A stretch of DNA of 46,093 bases from a virus. The translations under genes were made by a program, and so were the position numbers. Below the pieces are notes generated by a model, which was given only the letters and a program-made list of their open reading frames with translations, was not told the origin of the DNA and ran no database searches. The stretch lies in IMG/VR virus record IMGVR_UViG_3300036781_000124, positions 1 through 46,093 of that record. One strand, given 5' to 3'. Numbering within the stretch: position 1 is the stretch's first letter; each line of letters opens with the position of its first letter. This document shows, piece after piece, positions 24,332 to 32,221 of the stretch.

Positions 24332-24667
24332 CTAGCCGACAATGTTACAAATCGTCTGTACCGTCCGATTGGCGGTTTGATTGGACGTGAACTTGATACG
24401 GAATTTGCCCACGCCTCGGTACGTGTTAACGTCCAACGGCTGGTACCCGGAAGCGGCAAACGTCAACGCGGTAACGTCCTTGAACGTAGTGCCGTCTAAC
24501 GTCATTTGCAGAGTCGCGGCGGTACCGTCGATTGCTGACGGCCATGCGATCCCAACCAACTGCCCCTTGGTTGGATCGAGCGTTACCACGTTCGAGTTAT
24601 TCGCGTCAGTGGCAAATGTGACAATCAAATCATCCCCGTGCGAGGGTAAGTTCTGGAATACGGACAT
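24332..24667 (-). CDS. Small virion protein of unknown role
   Basis: The 111-residue all-beta protein (MSVFQNLPSHGDDLIVTFATDAN...) contains LVGIAWPSAIDGTAATLQMTLDGTTFKDV, similar to short beta-rich phage structural proteins encoded beside fibres. AAAGGAG precedes the ATG, and the palindrome copy 24679-24695 overlaps this ribosome-binding site. A minor tail or fibre-attachment protein is likely. Confidence 0.5.
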   Translation of the reverse strand: MSVFQNLPSHGDDLIVTFATDANNSNVVTLDPTKGQLVGIAWPSAIDGTAATLQMTLDGTTFKDVTALTFAASGYQPLDVNTYRGVGKFRIKFTSNQTANRTVQTICNIVG

Positions 24668-24678
24668 AGTGCAATTCT

Positions 24679-24695
24679 CCTTTAATCATTAAACG
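24679..24695. repeat. Dispersed palindrome copy, 15/16 match
   Basis: CCTTTAATCATTAAACG, running directly into the Shine-Dalgarno AAAGGAG of the leftward gene at 24332-24667, exactly as at 7412-7428. Confidence 0.8.
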
Positions 24696-24704
24696 CTCTA
24701 GGAC

Positions 24705-25169
24705 CTATTCGAGTAACAGATACCCGCCGTCCTCCAATAACACGCCGTCCCCGAATCCCGCGCCGAGGATGTACCAAAATTGCACACGGGGCACACATCG
24801 GAATAGCTCCGCGTCGGGCGCTTGCTGCCCCGGTGAATCCGCGATAAACAGAGTCGCCTGTATTCGTGTTCTACCCGTTACCAAGTCCCCCTTAAAGTTG
24901 GAGTATTGCGTGTAGATCGCGTCCCGAATCTCTCGCGCCTGTAACGTGGTTGTGGACCACCCGCTAAACGCGATCTCGATAAACGCTATATCCGCCGCCT
25001 CAGCTAACGAGGGGTTGTCGTACGCGTCGAACGTGTCCAACGTGATATTGGGCAACGTTGCCCCCGGAGGGAATCTCTCGACGTGTACCCGCGTGCCCAC
25101 TAAATCCGTGATACCGGGGACCGTCGCCATATTCGCTATCAGGTCTTTATAAAAGTCGGCTTGGCTCAT
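24705..25169 (-). CDS. Tail terminator protein
   Basis: The 154-residue protein (MSQADFYKDLIANMATVPGI...) contains RVHVERFPPGATLPNITLDTF and IEIAFSGWSTTTLQAREIRDAIYTQYS, matching the alpha/beta fold and size of phage tail-completion/terminator proteins (DUF3168-like). Its position after the HK97 gp10-like gene and before the tail genes fits. Its ATGA overlaps the stop of that gene. It would cap the tail tube and join it to the head. Confidence 0.65.
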   Translation of the reverse strand: MSQADFYKDLIANMATVPGITDLVGTRVHVERFPPGATLPNITLDTFDAYDNPSLAEAADIAFIEIAFSGWSTTTLQAREIRDAIYTQYSNFKGDLVTGRTRIQATLFIADSPGQQAPDAELFRCVPRVQFWYILGAGFGDGVLLEDGGYLLLE

Positions 25170-25582
25170 GTCGGTATCGTCCTCTTTCGCACTTCGTTCG
25201 TTATAACCTTCTTGGCGGCGGCGACCATGTCCTTACCCGCTTGCCGCGCGCCTCGGACCATGAACCGGTTAGCCGCCTGATTGAATCGCCGCCCTAGTTT
25301 GTCCTTACCGACAAACCCCTCATGGATGCGGCGAGCGTACTCAATGCCGAAACCCGCCTTGGCGCTATCTACGTCCGGCTCGACCGTACCGGAACGGCGT
25401 AACGCGCCCGACACGACCGGAGCCTCGGGCACAGAGTGTTTAAGCAACTCCGCGCCCATTGCGATACCGGTTACTACACTGACCTCGTTACGGTCAATCT
25501 GTTTAAGCGACTTCAGGCGGCGTAACACGTCGGTCATACCGGAGAACTTAACCTCCTGATCAACTGGCTTGCGGGTTGCCAC
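25166..25582 (-). CDS. HK97 gp10-like head-tail joining protein
   Basis: The 138-residue protein starts with GTG, with GGAG 12 nt upstream. The pattern FSGMTDVLRRLKSLKQID ... HSVPEAPVVSGALRRSGTVEP ... YARRIHEGFVGKDKLGRRFN is the HK97 gp10 family: helix, SGxLRxS loop, YAxxxHEG motif. These proteins complete the head-tail connector or tail. The C-terminus is very basic. It overlaps the small membrane-protein gene upstream by 23 nt. Confidence 0.75.
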   Translation of the reverse strand: MATRKPVDQEVKFSGMTDVLRRLKSLKQIDRNEVSVVTGIAMGAELLKHSVPEAPVVSGALRRSGTVEPDVDSAKAGFGIEYARRIHEGFVGKDKLGRRFNQAANRFMVRGARQAGKDMVAAAKKVITNEVRKRTIPT

Positions 25583-25805
25583 GGCTAGCGGGCGCTCCTC
25601 GTAACGCGGCGGACAGGTCGAAGGTCGCGCGCGTGTTGTCTTGGATTACCTTGCTTAGCATGAGCAAAGTTTCCGACGTTCGTAACGCCTCGGCTCGCTG
25701 ATTGCGAAGGAACAATACAACAAGCACGAGAAACACGCACATTTCCGGGACGCGTGTTACTAACGCCTTCATGCTCTCGTCTACCAAACTAGTTTCGATA
25801 CTCAC
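25560..25805 (-). CDS. Small single-pass membrane protein inside the connector operon
   Basis: I place the start at a GTG (25803-25805) that overlaps the stop of the upstream gene as GTGA and has GGAGAGG 7 nt upstream; the first ATG of the open frame lies within the upstream gene. The 81-residue protein has one hydrophobic helix (MCVFLVLVVLFL, about 22-33) followed by a charged helix. Its place between connector genes is unusual. Holin-like or membrane-anchoring roles are possible but unproven. Confidence 0.55.
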   Translation of the reverse strand: MSIETSLVDESMKALVTRVPEMCVFLVLVVLFLRNQRAEALRTSETLLMLSKVIQDNTRATFDLSAALRGAPASRGNPQAS

Positions 25806-26191
25806 GTTGTAACCTCTCCGATTCGCAGTCGTGTAAACGTACTCTGTCCGTTCTCCTCCGGTCCCTCGATTCGCCACAGAGTCCCGGCGATATCAACCCG
25901 GTGTAAGGTTGTGATACTCGGATACAAGGCATCCAATAACAGGAAGTCTGTAGCCGCTGTTTCGGTATGATCCGGGGCGCGTAGAACACTCGCTGAAATA
26001 GGCGTCTTTCGCGCTCTAACGCTCGCCATGCCCTCAACGGTTACCCAATGGTCGTACGAGTAGTCCGGTTGGTTCAATGCGTCCTGTGTGCCGTCATGCG
26101 ACTTTATCGAGACGGTCAACGGATAGAACCCGGCGAGCACTAACCGCCCAACCATACCAGGATTAACGATACGGGTTGTAGAGAGCGGCAT
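25802..26191 (-). CDS. Head closure / head-tail joining protein
   Basis: The 129-residue protein has mixed beta structure: MVGRLVLAGFYPLTVSIKSHDGTQDALNQPDY, then PDHTETAATDFLLLDALYPSI and a C-terminal RIEGPEENGQSTFTRLRI. Size and place, between the gp6-like connector and the gp10-like protein, match head-closure (stopper) proteins. The gene starts directly after the upstream stop, with GGGAG about 10 nt before the ATG. Confidence 0.5.
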   Translation of the reverse strand: MPLSTTRIVNPGMVGRLVLAGFYPLTVSIKSHDGTQDALNQPDYSYDHWVTVEGMASVRARKTPISASVLRAPDHTETAATDFLLLDALYPSITTLHRVDIAGTLWRIEGPEENGQSTFTRLRIGEVTT

Positions 26192-26581
26192 CTAGCATAA
26201 CTCCCGGAGCGCGGCGTCTAGCATTAGCGTGTCTTCCTGTCCGCCGAGTCCCATTGTGATAATCTCAAACGATCCCGAGCTAGCACTATCCCGCGTCCGC
26301 AGTTGAGCCGCGCGAACTCGCAAGGATTCAGCTACAGCCGGTCCGTCCGTTTGGATGTCATCCCCGAGGAGTCGCAATTTCTTGAGCACGAGGGTTTCGG
26401 AGTTCGCGATAATCTCTAGCGCCTCGGCAGTCGCGGCAAACACGGTAGTGAACATCGCGAGTAGATCGTTGATCTCGGCGTCCTGTAGTAGCGCGTTGTC
26501 GTCAGACACGTTGGTATCAGGGATCAGGAGGCGGACCCGGTTTAGATCGGTTGACGCGCCCGGTGTGTATGTTGCCGACAT
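26192..26581 (-). CDS. Head-tail connector (gp6/adaptor-like)
   Basis: The 129-residue protein with the pattern STDLNRVRLLIPDTNVSDDNALLQDAEINDLL, followed by helices (ATAEALEIIANSETLVLKKL), matches the adaptor family that binds below the portal (HK97 gp6/SPP1 gp15-like). It directly follows the capsid gene and a terminator-like hairpin. GGGGGGA lies 11 nt before the ATG. Confidence 0.75.
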   Translation of the reverse strand: MSATYTPGASTDLNRVRLLIPDTNVSDDNALLQDAEINDLLAMFTTVFAATAEALEIIANSETLVLKKLRLLGDDIQTDGPAVAESLRVRAAQLRTRDSASSGSFEIITMGLGGQEDTLMLDAALRELC

Positions 26582-26612
26582 GGTATATCAAATCCCCCCT
26601 ATACGCAAAATA

Positions 26613-26639
26613 GCGGACCCTCCGTTATGGAAGGTCCGC
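26613..26639 (-). terminator. Terminator-like hairpin after the capsid gene
   Basis: GCGGACC (26613-26619) pairs with GGTCCGC (26633-26639), with an inner TCC/GGA pairing. Leftward it is followed by TATTTTGCG. It begins 13 nt past the capsid stop and would lower readthrough into the connector genes, giving more capsid than connector. Confidence 0.6.
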
Positions 26640-26651
26640 CGTACATCTATT

Positions 26652-27875
26652 TTACGAGTTACTACCGTTCGAAGCAACGCCCGAGCGGTATTCAACCTGC
26701 GAGCCGCCCATAACGTGGCGGACCTTCCAACGCGCCGTGTCGGTTTCGAAATCGCCTTCCATCGGGGAGAGCGCCGAACCGTCTAGCGAAACCTGATTCG
26801 CCGCTTTCATGAGTAACTGAGGTTGACGCCGACCACGGAGAAACCCGACCTGGATAAGCGGGCGTCCGTCTGCCGGTTTCTGAATCAGGTACCATTGCGT
26901 GTGACCGTTGGCGGAACTTGCGATAGTCGGCAAGTACTCGTTAACGACAACCTCGATACCCGCCATGATCCAGTTACGGACACGGATAACACTGTTCGAG
27001 TCTCCGCCCGCCGCCGCCGCGTTGAAATCGGTCGTTACCATTTCCTTCATATTGGTCGCGAGGATCTTGAGCGCGGGCGGAACGAGAAGGATAGGCGCGT
27101 CAACCATGATCGGCTCACCGCTTGTATCCGTCTGTTTCGCGAGCAACGTGTATGCCGCCGCGATGTTCGGAATCGAGAGATTCGGGTTAGACGTTAAACG
27201 ATTCCCGCGCGCGGTCGTGAAATAGGTCGCGTTGGGACCGCTCGTATCCGCCAAGAGTTCCGCAACAAACCGGGTTTCGGTTCGCTGGCACGCGCGCGAG
27301 AGCTTCTGAGGCATTTTGCGAAGCGCGCCGAGGTCGTCGTTTACCAACGCTTCCCACTCGACCGGGATGATACGACCGCGCTTGTACACGCGATACGAGG
27401 TTTCATCGTCGGTTGGTTGAGCCTCGGGATACTCGGACTGTGCGCCAACTACCGCGCCCGCCGCCGATGCATCGACCACGGACAACGGACCGTCCGCGCC
27501 GTTGAGTTGCTTCAACTTGATCGCGCGGAAATCGGGAATCTGATCGTTGACATCGGTATACGATTCCCAAGACGGGGGACGCATGGCGAAGTCGGCTAAC
27601 AGGAGACGCTGTAGCGTGTCGCCGAAGTAGAGCGGCAAGTCCGAAACGCTCAACGCTTCCTTGAGTTGAATCAATGGGCGCGTCCCTTCCAGGACTTCGC
27701 CGTAGAACTTGGCAAACCCGAGCAAGTTCTTCTGATACTGTGGCGAGTTGCGATTGATCCGGGGAGTCACATAACCCGGAGTCTCGCCAAAGATGCTCGC
27801 GTGCAAATCGCCCTCGCGTGCGTCGAACTGTGCAACAATGTCTTGCACGTCATTACTGTTCAAAAAGTCGCGCAT
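26652..27875 (-). CDS. Major capsid protein (HK97 fold)
   Basis: The 407-residue protein contains an N-terminal helical arm (MRDFLNSNDVQDIVAQFDAREG), RIIPVEWEALVNDDLGALRKMPQKLSRACQRTE (about 170-200) and RNWIMAGIEVVVNEYLP (about 300-316), matching phage HK97/Mu-like capsids. The middle includes PILLVPPALKILATNM, the typical strand and helix after the spine. AAAGG lies 5 nt before the ATG. Neighbours are a scaffold/protease and a decoration-like protein upstream and connectors downstream. Confidence 0.85.
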   Translation of the reverse strand: MRDFLNSNDVQDIVAQFDAREGDLHASIFGETPGYVTPRINRNSPQYQKNLLGFAKFYGEVLEGTRPLIQLKEALSVSDLPLYFGDTLQRLLLADFAMRPPSWESYTDVNDQIPDFRAIKLKQLNGADGPLSVVDASAAGAVVGAQSEYPEAQPTDDETSYRVYKRGRIIPVEWEALVNDDLGALRKMPQKLSRACQRTETRFVAELLADTSGPNATYFTTARGNRLTSNPNLSIPNIAAAYTLLAKQTDTSGEPIMVDAPILLVPPALKILATNMKEMVTTDFNAAAAGGDSNSVIRVRNWIMAGIEVVVNEYLPTIASSANGHTQWYLIQKPADGRPLIQVGFLRGRRQPQLLMKAANQVSLDGSALSPMEGDFETDTARWKVRHVMGGSQVEYRSGVASNGSNS

Positions 27876-27914
27876 GTTAACCTTTCGTGAAATTCAAATT
27901 GTGAAAATGTGAGA

Positions 27915-27941
27915 CGGGGAGATCAGGAGATAACCTCCCCG
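27915..27941 (-). promoter_or_regulatory. Hairpin upstream of the capsid gene
   Basis: CGGGGAG (27915-27921) pairs with CTCCCCG (27935-27941), a 7-bp stem with a 13-nt loop, in the 93-nt gap before the capsid ATG. Leftward it is followed by TCTCACATTTTC. It could be an mRNA-stabilising 5' hairpin, a processing site or a weak terminator. Confidence 0.4.
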
Positions 27942-27968
27942 CCGTTTGGGTATAGGGATCGGAGGCGA

Positions 27969-28574
27969 TTAGGTCCGATCTTCCCAAAAAACGATTACCA
28001 AGTTAGACGCCGTGGACGTGCCCGCCGTGTTGTTGATTGTGTCGGCGGCAGTGATCAGGAACTCACTCGTCAGATTTGCGCCCGTCGCGATGCTAGCGGC
28101 GGTAGTGAACACGAGCACGCTAACAATGCGATCACCCGGAGCGATCCCGGTTAGCGTCAGGTTGCCCGCCGCGCCCCCGGTTACGATGTTCATTTTCAAG
28201 ATGCTCTTGGGAGCCGATGCCGGGAGGATCAAAACGTCAATCGACGTAGTCGCGCCCGAGACGACGGCTCCAAGTGCGAACCCAACGAACATACCGGTTG
28301 CCTTGGCGTTGAGCTTGGGAGTGTCGGCGTTAGTGAAATACACGGGATCACCGATAGCGATTGCAATGTCGCCGTTAACGCCGGTACCCTTAACGCTCAA
28401 CGTGAACACGCCGGAAAACTTAACCGTGGATTTGCCAGTTGCGTCGGTCCCCCGGTCGTTGAGTGCAATACCCATGAGGGACGCACCGATAGCGCAAGGG
28501 TCGCCCGCTGTAACGCCGGACGCGACGGTTAGCATTAACTGATCGCCCTTACCGAACTTTTGATTTTGTGCCAT
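27969..28574 (-). CDS. Capsid decoration-like protein (DUF2190-like)
   Basis: The 201-residue, strongly beta, Ala/Gly/Thr-rich protein (MAQNQKFGKGDQLMLTVASGVTAGDPCAIG...) contains ASGVTAGDPCAIGASLMGIALNDRG and GDIAIAIGDPVYFTNADTPKLN, the pattern of DUF2190-type proteins encoded next to phage capsids. A second half (about 115-201) adds another beta domain. TAGGAG precedes the ATG by 9 nt, and a palindrome copy lies 37 nt upstream. It probably cements the capsid surface. Confidence 0.65.
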   Translation of the reverse strand: MAQNQKFGKGDQLMLTVASGVTAGDPCAIGASLMGIALNDRGTDATGKSTVKFSGVFTLSVKGTGVNGDIAIAIGDPVYFTNADTPKLNAKATGMFVGFALGAVVSGATTSIDVLILPASAPKSILKMNIVTGGAAGNLTLTGIAPGDRIVSVLVFTTAASIATGANLTSEFLITAADTINNTAGTSTASNLVIVFWEDRT

Positions 28575-28610
28575 AATGCCGATTCTCCTAACTGCGAATT
28601 TGTCTGAGTT

Positions 28611-28627
28611 CGTTTAATGACTAAACG
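28611..28627. repeat. Dispersed palindrome copy, 15/16 match
   Basis: CGTTTAATGACTAAACG, in the gap between the protease/scaffold and decoration genes. Confidence 0.8.
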
Positions 28628-28635
28628 TGTCTAGC

Positions 28636-29097
28636 TTACTTACCGGCGATCTTGGCGGCGTCGGGACCGAGCTTGAAACCGGGACCGCCGAATACATCAG
28701 CCAAGGTTTCCTTGACTTCCGTAGCCGCGCCCGTGGTTGTGGACTCGCTCGCCGCTAACCCGAGGTTCTTGAGTTTCGGAGAGTCGCCGACGACCGAGCG
28801 GAGATAGGCGAACTCAGACTCGGAAACCTCTTTGACACGAACGCCCAACTTAATGGCGTCGAAATCGCCCGACTCCAACACGGGGATGTTCTCAATCACG
28901 CGTTGCATGATCTTAGCTCGGATGGTCGAATCTTTGACGCCCGCAGTGTCGAGCAATTCGCCCGCCGCTTCCTTGGCGTCACCAATCAAAACCCGCGCCA
29001 ACAGTCCCTTGGTCGCCTTGGTCGCTGCCTCGGCGGTCTGGAGTGCGGCGATTAACGCCGGATTCCCTTCGACGGTAGTCTTATTCTCTGTGCTCAT
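28636..29097 (-). CDS. Nested scaffold protein from an internal start (candidate)
   Basis: Within the protease/scaffold gene an in-frame ATG (29097) is preceded by AAAGGAG 12 nt upstream. It would yield the C-terminal 153 residues (MSTENKTTVEGNPALIAALQ...), a helical, charged segment typical of scaffolds. Phages such as lambda make separate scaffold copies from nested starts in protease genes. The Shine-Dalgarno spacing is longer than ideal. Confidence 0.5.
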   Translation of the reverse strand: MSTENKTTVEGNPALIAALQTAEAATKATKGLLARVLIGDAKEAAGELLDTAGVKDSTIRAKIMQRVIENIPVLESGDFDAIKLGVRVKEVSESEFAYLRSVVGDSPKLKNLGLAASESTTTGAATEVKETLADVFGGPGFKLGPDAAKIAGK

Positions 29098-29994
29098 GGG
29101 TGGTGCATTCTCCTTTGTTTCGATTTGAACCGGTTCGGTAGACAGAAACCCGGATACGTACTCGCCTCGTCCCGCCGCCTCGAACGCCTGTACAACTTTG
29201 CCGCCGCGACCCGCGCGAGTGACGAAATCAACGCTGTGCCCCTTGACGATGCGCGTAATCTCGGGGGACTTGCCGGGACGGGTTCGACCTTCGCACGCCG
29301 CACGGATCGACAACCCGGTAAACGCCGCCGCCTCGTTAATGAACGCCCGGTGTTTTTCCAGGACCTTCATGGTTGCGTATGCGCCCGGTCCTTCGGGTCC
29401 CGACTCCTTGTACTCGGCGGGCGACGTGAACACCGCACCGAGACGCATGAGATCCCCCTCAGGGCGCGCTGCTTTCTCCGCGTCGGTCGGGTGGTTAATG
29501 AACATTTGCGTACCAGCGGGAAACGCTTCGCCTACATCGCGCCGTAAAACCTCGGCGGAGTAGTGCCCGGTCGAACCCTCTCCGGGAGTGATAAAGCGTA
29601 CCAACGCGGTACCATCGGGTCCGACATACGCCTCGGACGCGGTTAGTGTGGTCAGGTCCCCGGACTCCGCAACCTCTAGCCCGCCGTCCACTTGGTCAGC
29701 GTGCGACTCGGTAACGTCGGTAGCTGGAATGTAGGAGATTACGACCGCCTCGGGAGTGCCGGACAGAGTAGCAACGCCGTTCGCGTATGTGTATTTCTGT
29801 CGGTACAGTTGGTTAGCCAGTTCGTATACGACTGTTTTCTTCTCGACGTTAACCACGTACGGATAATTGCCGTCCGTAGCACACGCGGTCGATACCGCCC
29901 CCCGGACCTTATCAACGATATCCGTTAATGATCCCGGCGTTGTCATCGCCTCGCGCGCGTCCCGTTGTGTGTTCTTGCCTTGGGATGCATCCAT
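28636..29994 (-). CDS. Prohead protease fused to scaffold
   Basis: In this 452-residue protein, residues about 110-265 resemble phage capsid maturation proteases: TQMFINHPTDAEKAARPEGD (candidate catalytic His), AFTGLSIRAACEG (candidate Ser) and GHSVDFVTRAGRGGK. The C-terminal third (about 300-452) is helical and charged, ending FGGPGFKLGPDAAKIAGK, as expected for a scaffold. The protease would cleave itself and the scaffold after capsid assembly. I use the first ATG, although Shine-Dalgarno evidence is poor; MTTPGSLTDI at residue 17 is the alternative. Confidence 0.7.
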   Translation of the reverse strand: MDASQGKNTQRDAREAMTTPGSLTDIVDKVRGAVSTACATDGNYPYVVNVEKKTVVYELANQLYRQKYTYANGVATLSGTPEAVVISYIPATDVTESHADQVDGGLEVAESGDLTTLTASEAYVGPDGTALVRFITPGEGSTGHYSAEVLRRDVGEAFPAGTQMFINHPTDAEKAARPEGDLMRLGAVFTSPAEYKESGPEGPGAYATMKVLEKHRAFINEAAAFTGLSIRAACEGRTRPGKSPEITRIVKGHSVDFVTRAGRGGKVVQAFEAAGRGEYVSGFLSTEPVQIETKENAPPMSTENKTTVEGNPALIAALQTAEAATKATKGLLARVLIGDAKEAAGELLDTAGVKDSTIRAKIMQRVIENIPVLESGDFDAIKLGVRVKEVSESEFAYLRSVVGDSPKLKNLGLAASESTTTGAATEVKETLADVFGGPGFKLGPDAAKIAGK

Positions 29995-30069
29995 GAGTCG
30001 AAATTATCACGGGTTCGTAGGAGCGCAAGACGTTGACGTATAGGCAACCCCTGAGGGAGACTAGAGGCT

Positions 30070-30558
30070 ATGAGAAAACACGTCGGGCTAATCGCCCTGT
30101 TACTGAGTTTTACCGGGATCATGGGAGCGCAAACCCGTCCCGCTATGGAGGACATGAAACTACGCACGCCGCCGCCGATCAGTGCGGTATTGCTGTACGT
30201 ACCGGATTTGGGGTTCGTGACTGCGAAGATCGACCCGAGTCTCAAGATCGAGAAGGACGATAGCGGACAATGGGTACTGAGAGCCGTGGAGCCCGAGATT
30301 CTACCCATCCCGGCAACCAAGACTTACAAAACCATTACCGACGTAGCGCATATCGCACTCGGGGACGAGACGGAGTTCAGTACGGCGCGGGTACCGGTTA
30401 GCGGGGTTGCACTCTATAAAAACGGCGTGCGATTGTATGGCGGGATCGACTTCGAGGCGTCTATTAGCGGACTTATCACATTGCGCCCTGAGTCCAAAGC
30501 GCACATTGGGGATTTGATCCTAATGGAGTATCAAGTAGTGGAAACGGTCGGTCTGTAA
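30070..30558 (+). CDS. Secreted protein on the opposite strand (moron-like)
   Basis: The 162-residue protein has a clear signal peptide (MRKHVGLIALLLSFTGIMGAQ, cleavage near GAQ). GGGAG lies about 11 nt before the ATG. The C-terminal part, VALYKNGVRLYGGIDFEA followed by a TLRPESKAHIGDLILMEYQV strand pair, resembles short beta units in fibre-like phage proteins (Y-NG-R-L-G-DY...GD-L). It is the only rightward gene inside the head operon and is followed by a perfect terminator hairpin, the layout of a moron expressed apart from the lytic genes. It could change the host envelope or be an accessory virion protein. Confidence 0.75.
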   Translation: MRKHVGLIALLLSFTGIMGAQTRPAMEDMKLRTPPPISAVLLYVPDLGFVTAKIDPSLKIEKDDSGQWVLRAVEPEILPIPATKTYKTITDVAHIALGDETEFSTARVPVSGVALYKNGVRLYGGIDFEASISGLITLRPESKAHIGDLILMEYQVVETVGL

Positions 30559-30567
30559 AATTGGTTT

Positions 30568-30603
30568 ACCGGGGCGTGTGGCGAGATTGTCACACGCCCC
30601 GGT
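30568..30603. terminator. 13-bp perfect hairpin between convergent genes
   Basis: ACCGGGGCGTGTG (30568-30580) pairs perfectly with CACACGCCCCGGT (30591-30603) around a 10-nt loop. It sits 9 nt after the stop of the rightward gene and 8 nt before the end of the leftward one, so it can terminate either direction. Neither side has a long U tract. Confidence 0.75.
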
Positions 30604-30611
30604 CGTTATCT

Positions 30612-31289
30612 TCAATTGCTCTCCACACGTCCGATGCTTGGAAACTTCAACGGTCCTGACCATAGCGTCGGATTCGATCCCGCCTCTTTCCCCCCGCCCG
30701 CTGTAGCCGTGAATGAGTTCGAGGTCCCGTGGAAGTATTCATCCAACGGATAGAGCGCGTACGGACGGAGTTCCTGAAATCCCCTACCGAGCTTTGCCTC
30801 AATCCGATACACCGCGTGAAAGAAGTTGCCGCGATCCATGCCGAGCTTGCGCGTGCAAAGTTTCCAATCCGCGCCGAGCAAATAGTGATACCGGAAGATG
30901 TCATGCTCCTCGGGCGTCAATAGGCGCTTAGACACGAGCGTAAAGTCCGCGATATACTCCTCGTCCTTGCGTCCCCATCCAGACGGGCGGTTACGTCCCG
31001 CGTGCGGCTCCAGTGTTACCCGGCTCATGTGACGCTCTTGTGTGACGCACTTCTCAAACCGAGCATAACACTCCCGGAAGATAGCACGTAACACACAGTG
31101 GCACGGTGCCATTACGCTACGCCGCCCCGTGAGCAAACCGGAGCCGTGACACTTGGCACAGTGAACCTGTGCAAGTGCTAGCGTGTTGGACCGCGTCCAT
31201 ACGTGCGGGGCGATTTGACCGGGAGCCACAGCGGGCGGCGGGGGATCGACTCGTTGCGTCTTAGCATAAATTACGTGTTGGATTCTCAT
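30612..31289 (-). CDS. Zinc-finger plus helix-turn-helix protein, candidate late regulator
   Basis: I use ATG 31289 (MRIQHVIYAKTQ), 225 residues, because the reading frame upstream only offers a TTG. CAKCHGSG...CHC (C44, C47, C63, C65) is a DnaJ-like zinc motif. LLTPEEHDIFRYHYLLGADW-KLCTRKLGMDRGNFFHAVYRIEAKLG (about 130-175) resembles a sigma70 region 4-type or ArpU/RinA-like helix-turn-helix of phage late regulators. It lies in the head operon, downstream of the GCACA repeat array at 32222-32340, whose binder is unknown. It could activate late transcription. Confidence 0.6.
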   Translation of the reverse strand: MRIQHVIYAKTQRVDPPPPAVAPGQIAPHVWTRSNTLALAQVHCAKCHGSGLLTGRRSVMAPCHCVLRAIFRECYARFEKCVTQERHMSRVTLEPHAGRNRPSGWGRKDEEYIADFTLVSKRLLTPEEHDIFRYHYLLGADWKLCTRKLGMDRGNFFHAVYRIEAKLGRGFQELRPYALYPLDEYFHGTSNSFTATAGGGKEAGSNPTLWSGPLKFPSIGRVESN

Positions 31290-31328
31290 GTATGTGTGTG
31301 GCTCCCTTGGGAGTTGTACCAAGTTAAA

Positions 31329-32186
31329 CTAAGCTACCCGATACGTCAATGTGCATCTACAACCCGGATGCTCCAACGGGCAATCGTGCCCCGAGTTGAA
31401 TCTCTCATCGTTCCCTATCCAGTCTTGCGCGTCGTTCGCGCGGCATTCGTCCGATGTCCGCTCGTCCCCAACCGCTAACCATTTCTTCTCCATAGGCGTA
31501 GTACGAGACACGCGGTTCATAACCTCGCGCTTCCCTTGCTCGTACGCGTTACCCATCTCGGTAGACGCGATCAGGTCCGCGCGCGTCCGTAAGTGTTTCG
31601 GCGCTTTGTTGACACCCGAGAACTCGCCCGAGTCTTTGTACTTGTCGCGAATAGCTTTCGCAATCTTCTGGTAGCTGTGCCCGTTCTCGACGCCGTTGGT
31701 TACGATGTCGCGAATCTCGTTCTTCGTGGTGTCGGATGTTTTACTGATTAAACGCCCCGCCTCTCGCGCGGACCAATCCCGAGCCGTCACGTTTCGCACA
31801 CTGAATAGATCAGACTTGGTATCTAATGCGCCGAGGGATTTAGACACGGACATGGCGCGCTCCCATCCCGCGCTAAATCCCTCTCGTAATGCGAGGGTCG
31901 AGGGTCGTAAATAATTGGTCGCGGGCTGTACTAGCGCGTCGTCCATGAGGTTGTCGAGGTTGTTAGGTAGCTGAGGGTCCGGGTCCGCCTCCGCCGCCTC
32001 GTACGCGGGAGATTGAGCATACAGACGGAGGGACGATAGGCGACTCGCCACAGCCTCCCCGGACGCGCGGAGGTAGCGTTGAGTTGCTAGCCCGATAGTC
32101 GCCATAGGTCCACGTAATCCGATGCGGCGGATCTCGACCTCTACCGCGTCGGGTACGGATTCCATAACTTGTAAGTACGGTGTCAT
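31329..32186 (-). CDS. Mu gpF-like head morphogenesis protein
   Basis: The 285-residue protein has the C-terminal signature TSTE/ASTEMGNAYEQGKREVMN, KKWLAVGDERTSDECRANDAQDW and HDCPLEHPGCRCTLTYRV with paired Cys/His, standard for the Mu gpF / SPP1 gp7 minor head family. It follows the portal gene, as usual. GGGAG lies 10 nt before the ATG. Upstream is the 20-nt TATATATAA element and GCACA array shared with 45853-45945. The protein likely enters the head or helps portal incorporation and DNA ejection. Confidence 0.85.
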   Translation of the reverse strand: MTPYLQVMESVPDAVEVEIRRIGLRGPMATIGLATQRYLRASGEAVASRLSSLRLYAQSPAYEAAEADPDPQLPNNLDNLMDDALVQPATNYLRPSTLALREGFSAGWERAMSVSKSLGALDTKSDLFSVRNVTARDWSAREAGRLISKTSDTTKNEIRDIVTNGVENGHSYQKIAKAIRDKYKDSGEFSGVNKAPKHLRTRADLIASTEMGNAYEQGKREVMNRVSRTTPMEKKWLAVGDERTSDECRANDAQDWIGNDERFNSGHDCPLEHPGCRCTLTYRVA

Positions 32187-32221
32187 ATTGTCTACTCTCC
32201 CTTGGGGAATGTGCCCATTCT

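Noticed and set aside
30033-30061. TTGACG upstream of the moron-like gene as a promoter.
   Set aside because: A -35-like hexamer is present, but no acceptable -10 lies 16-18 nt downstream.
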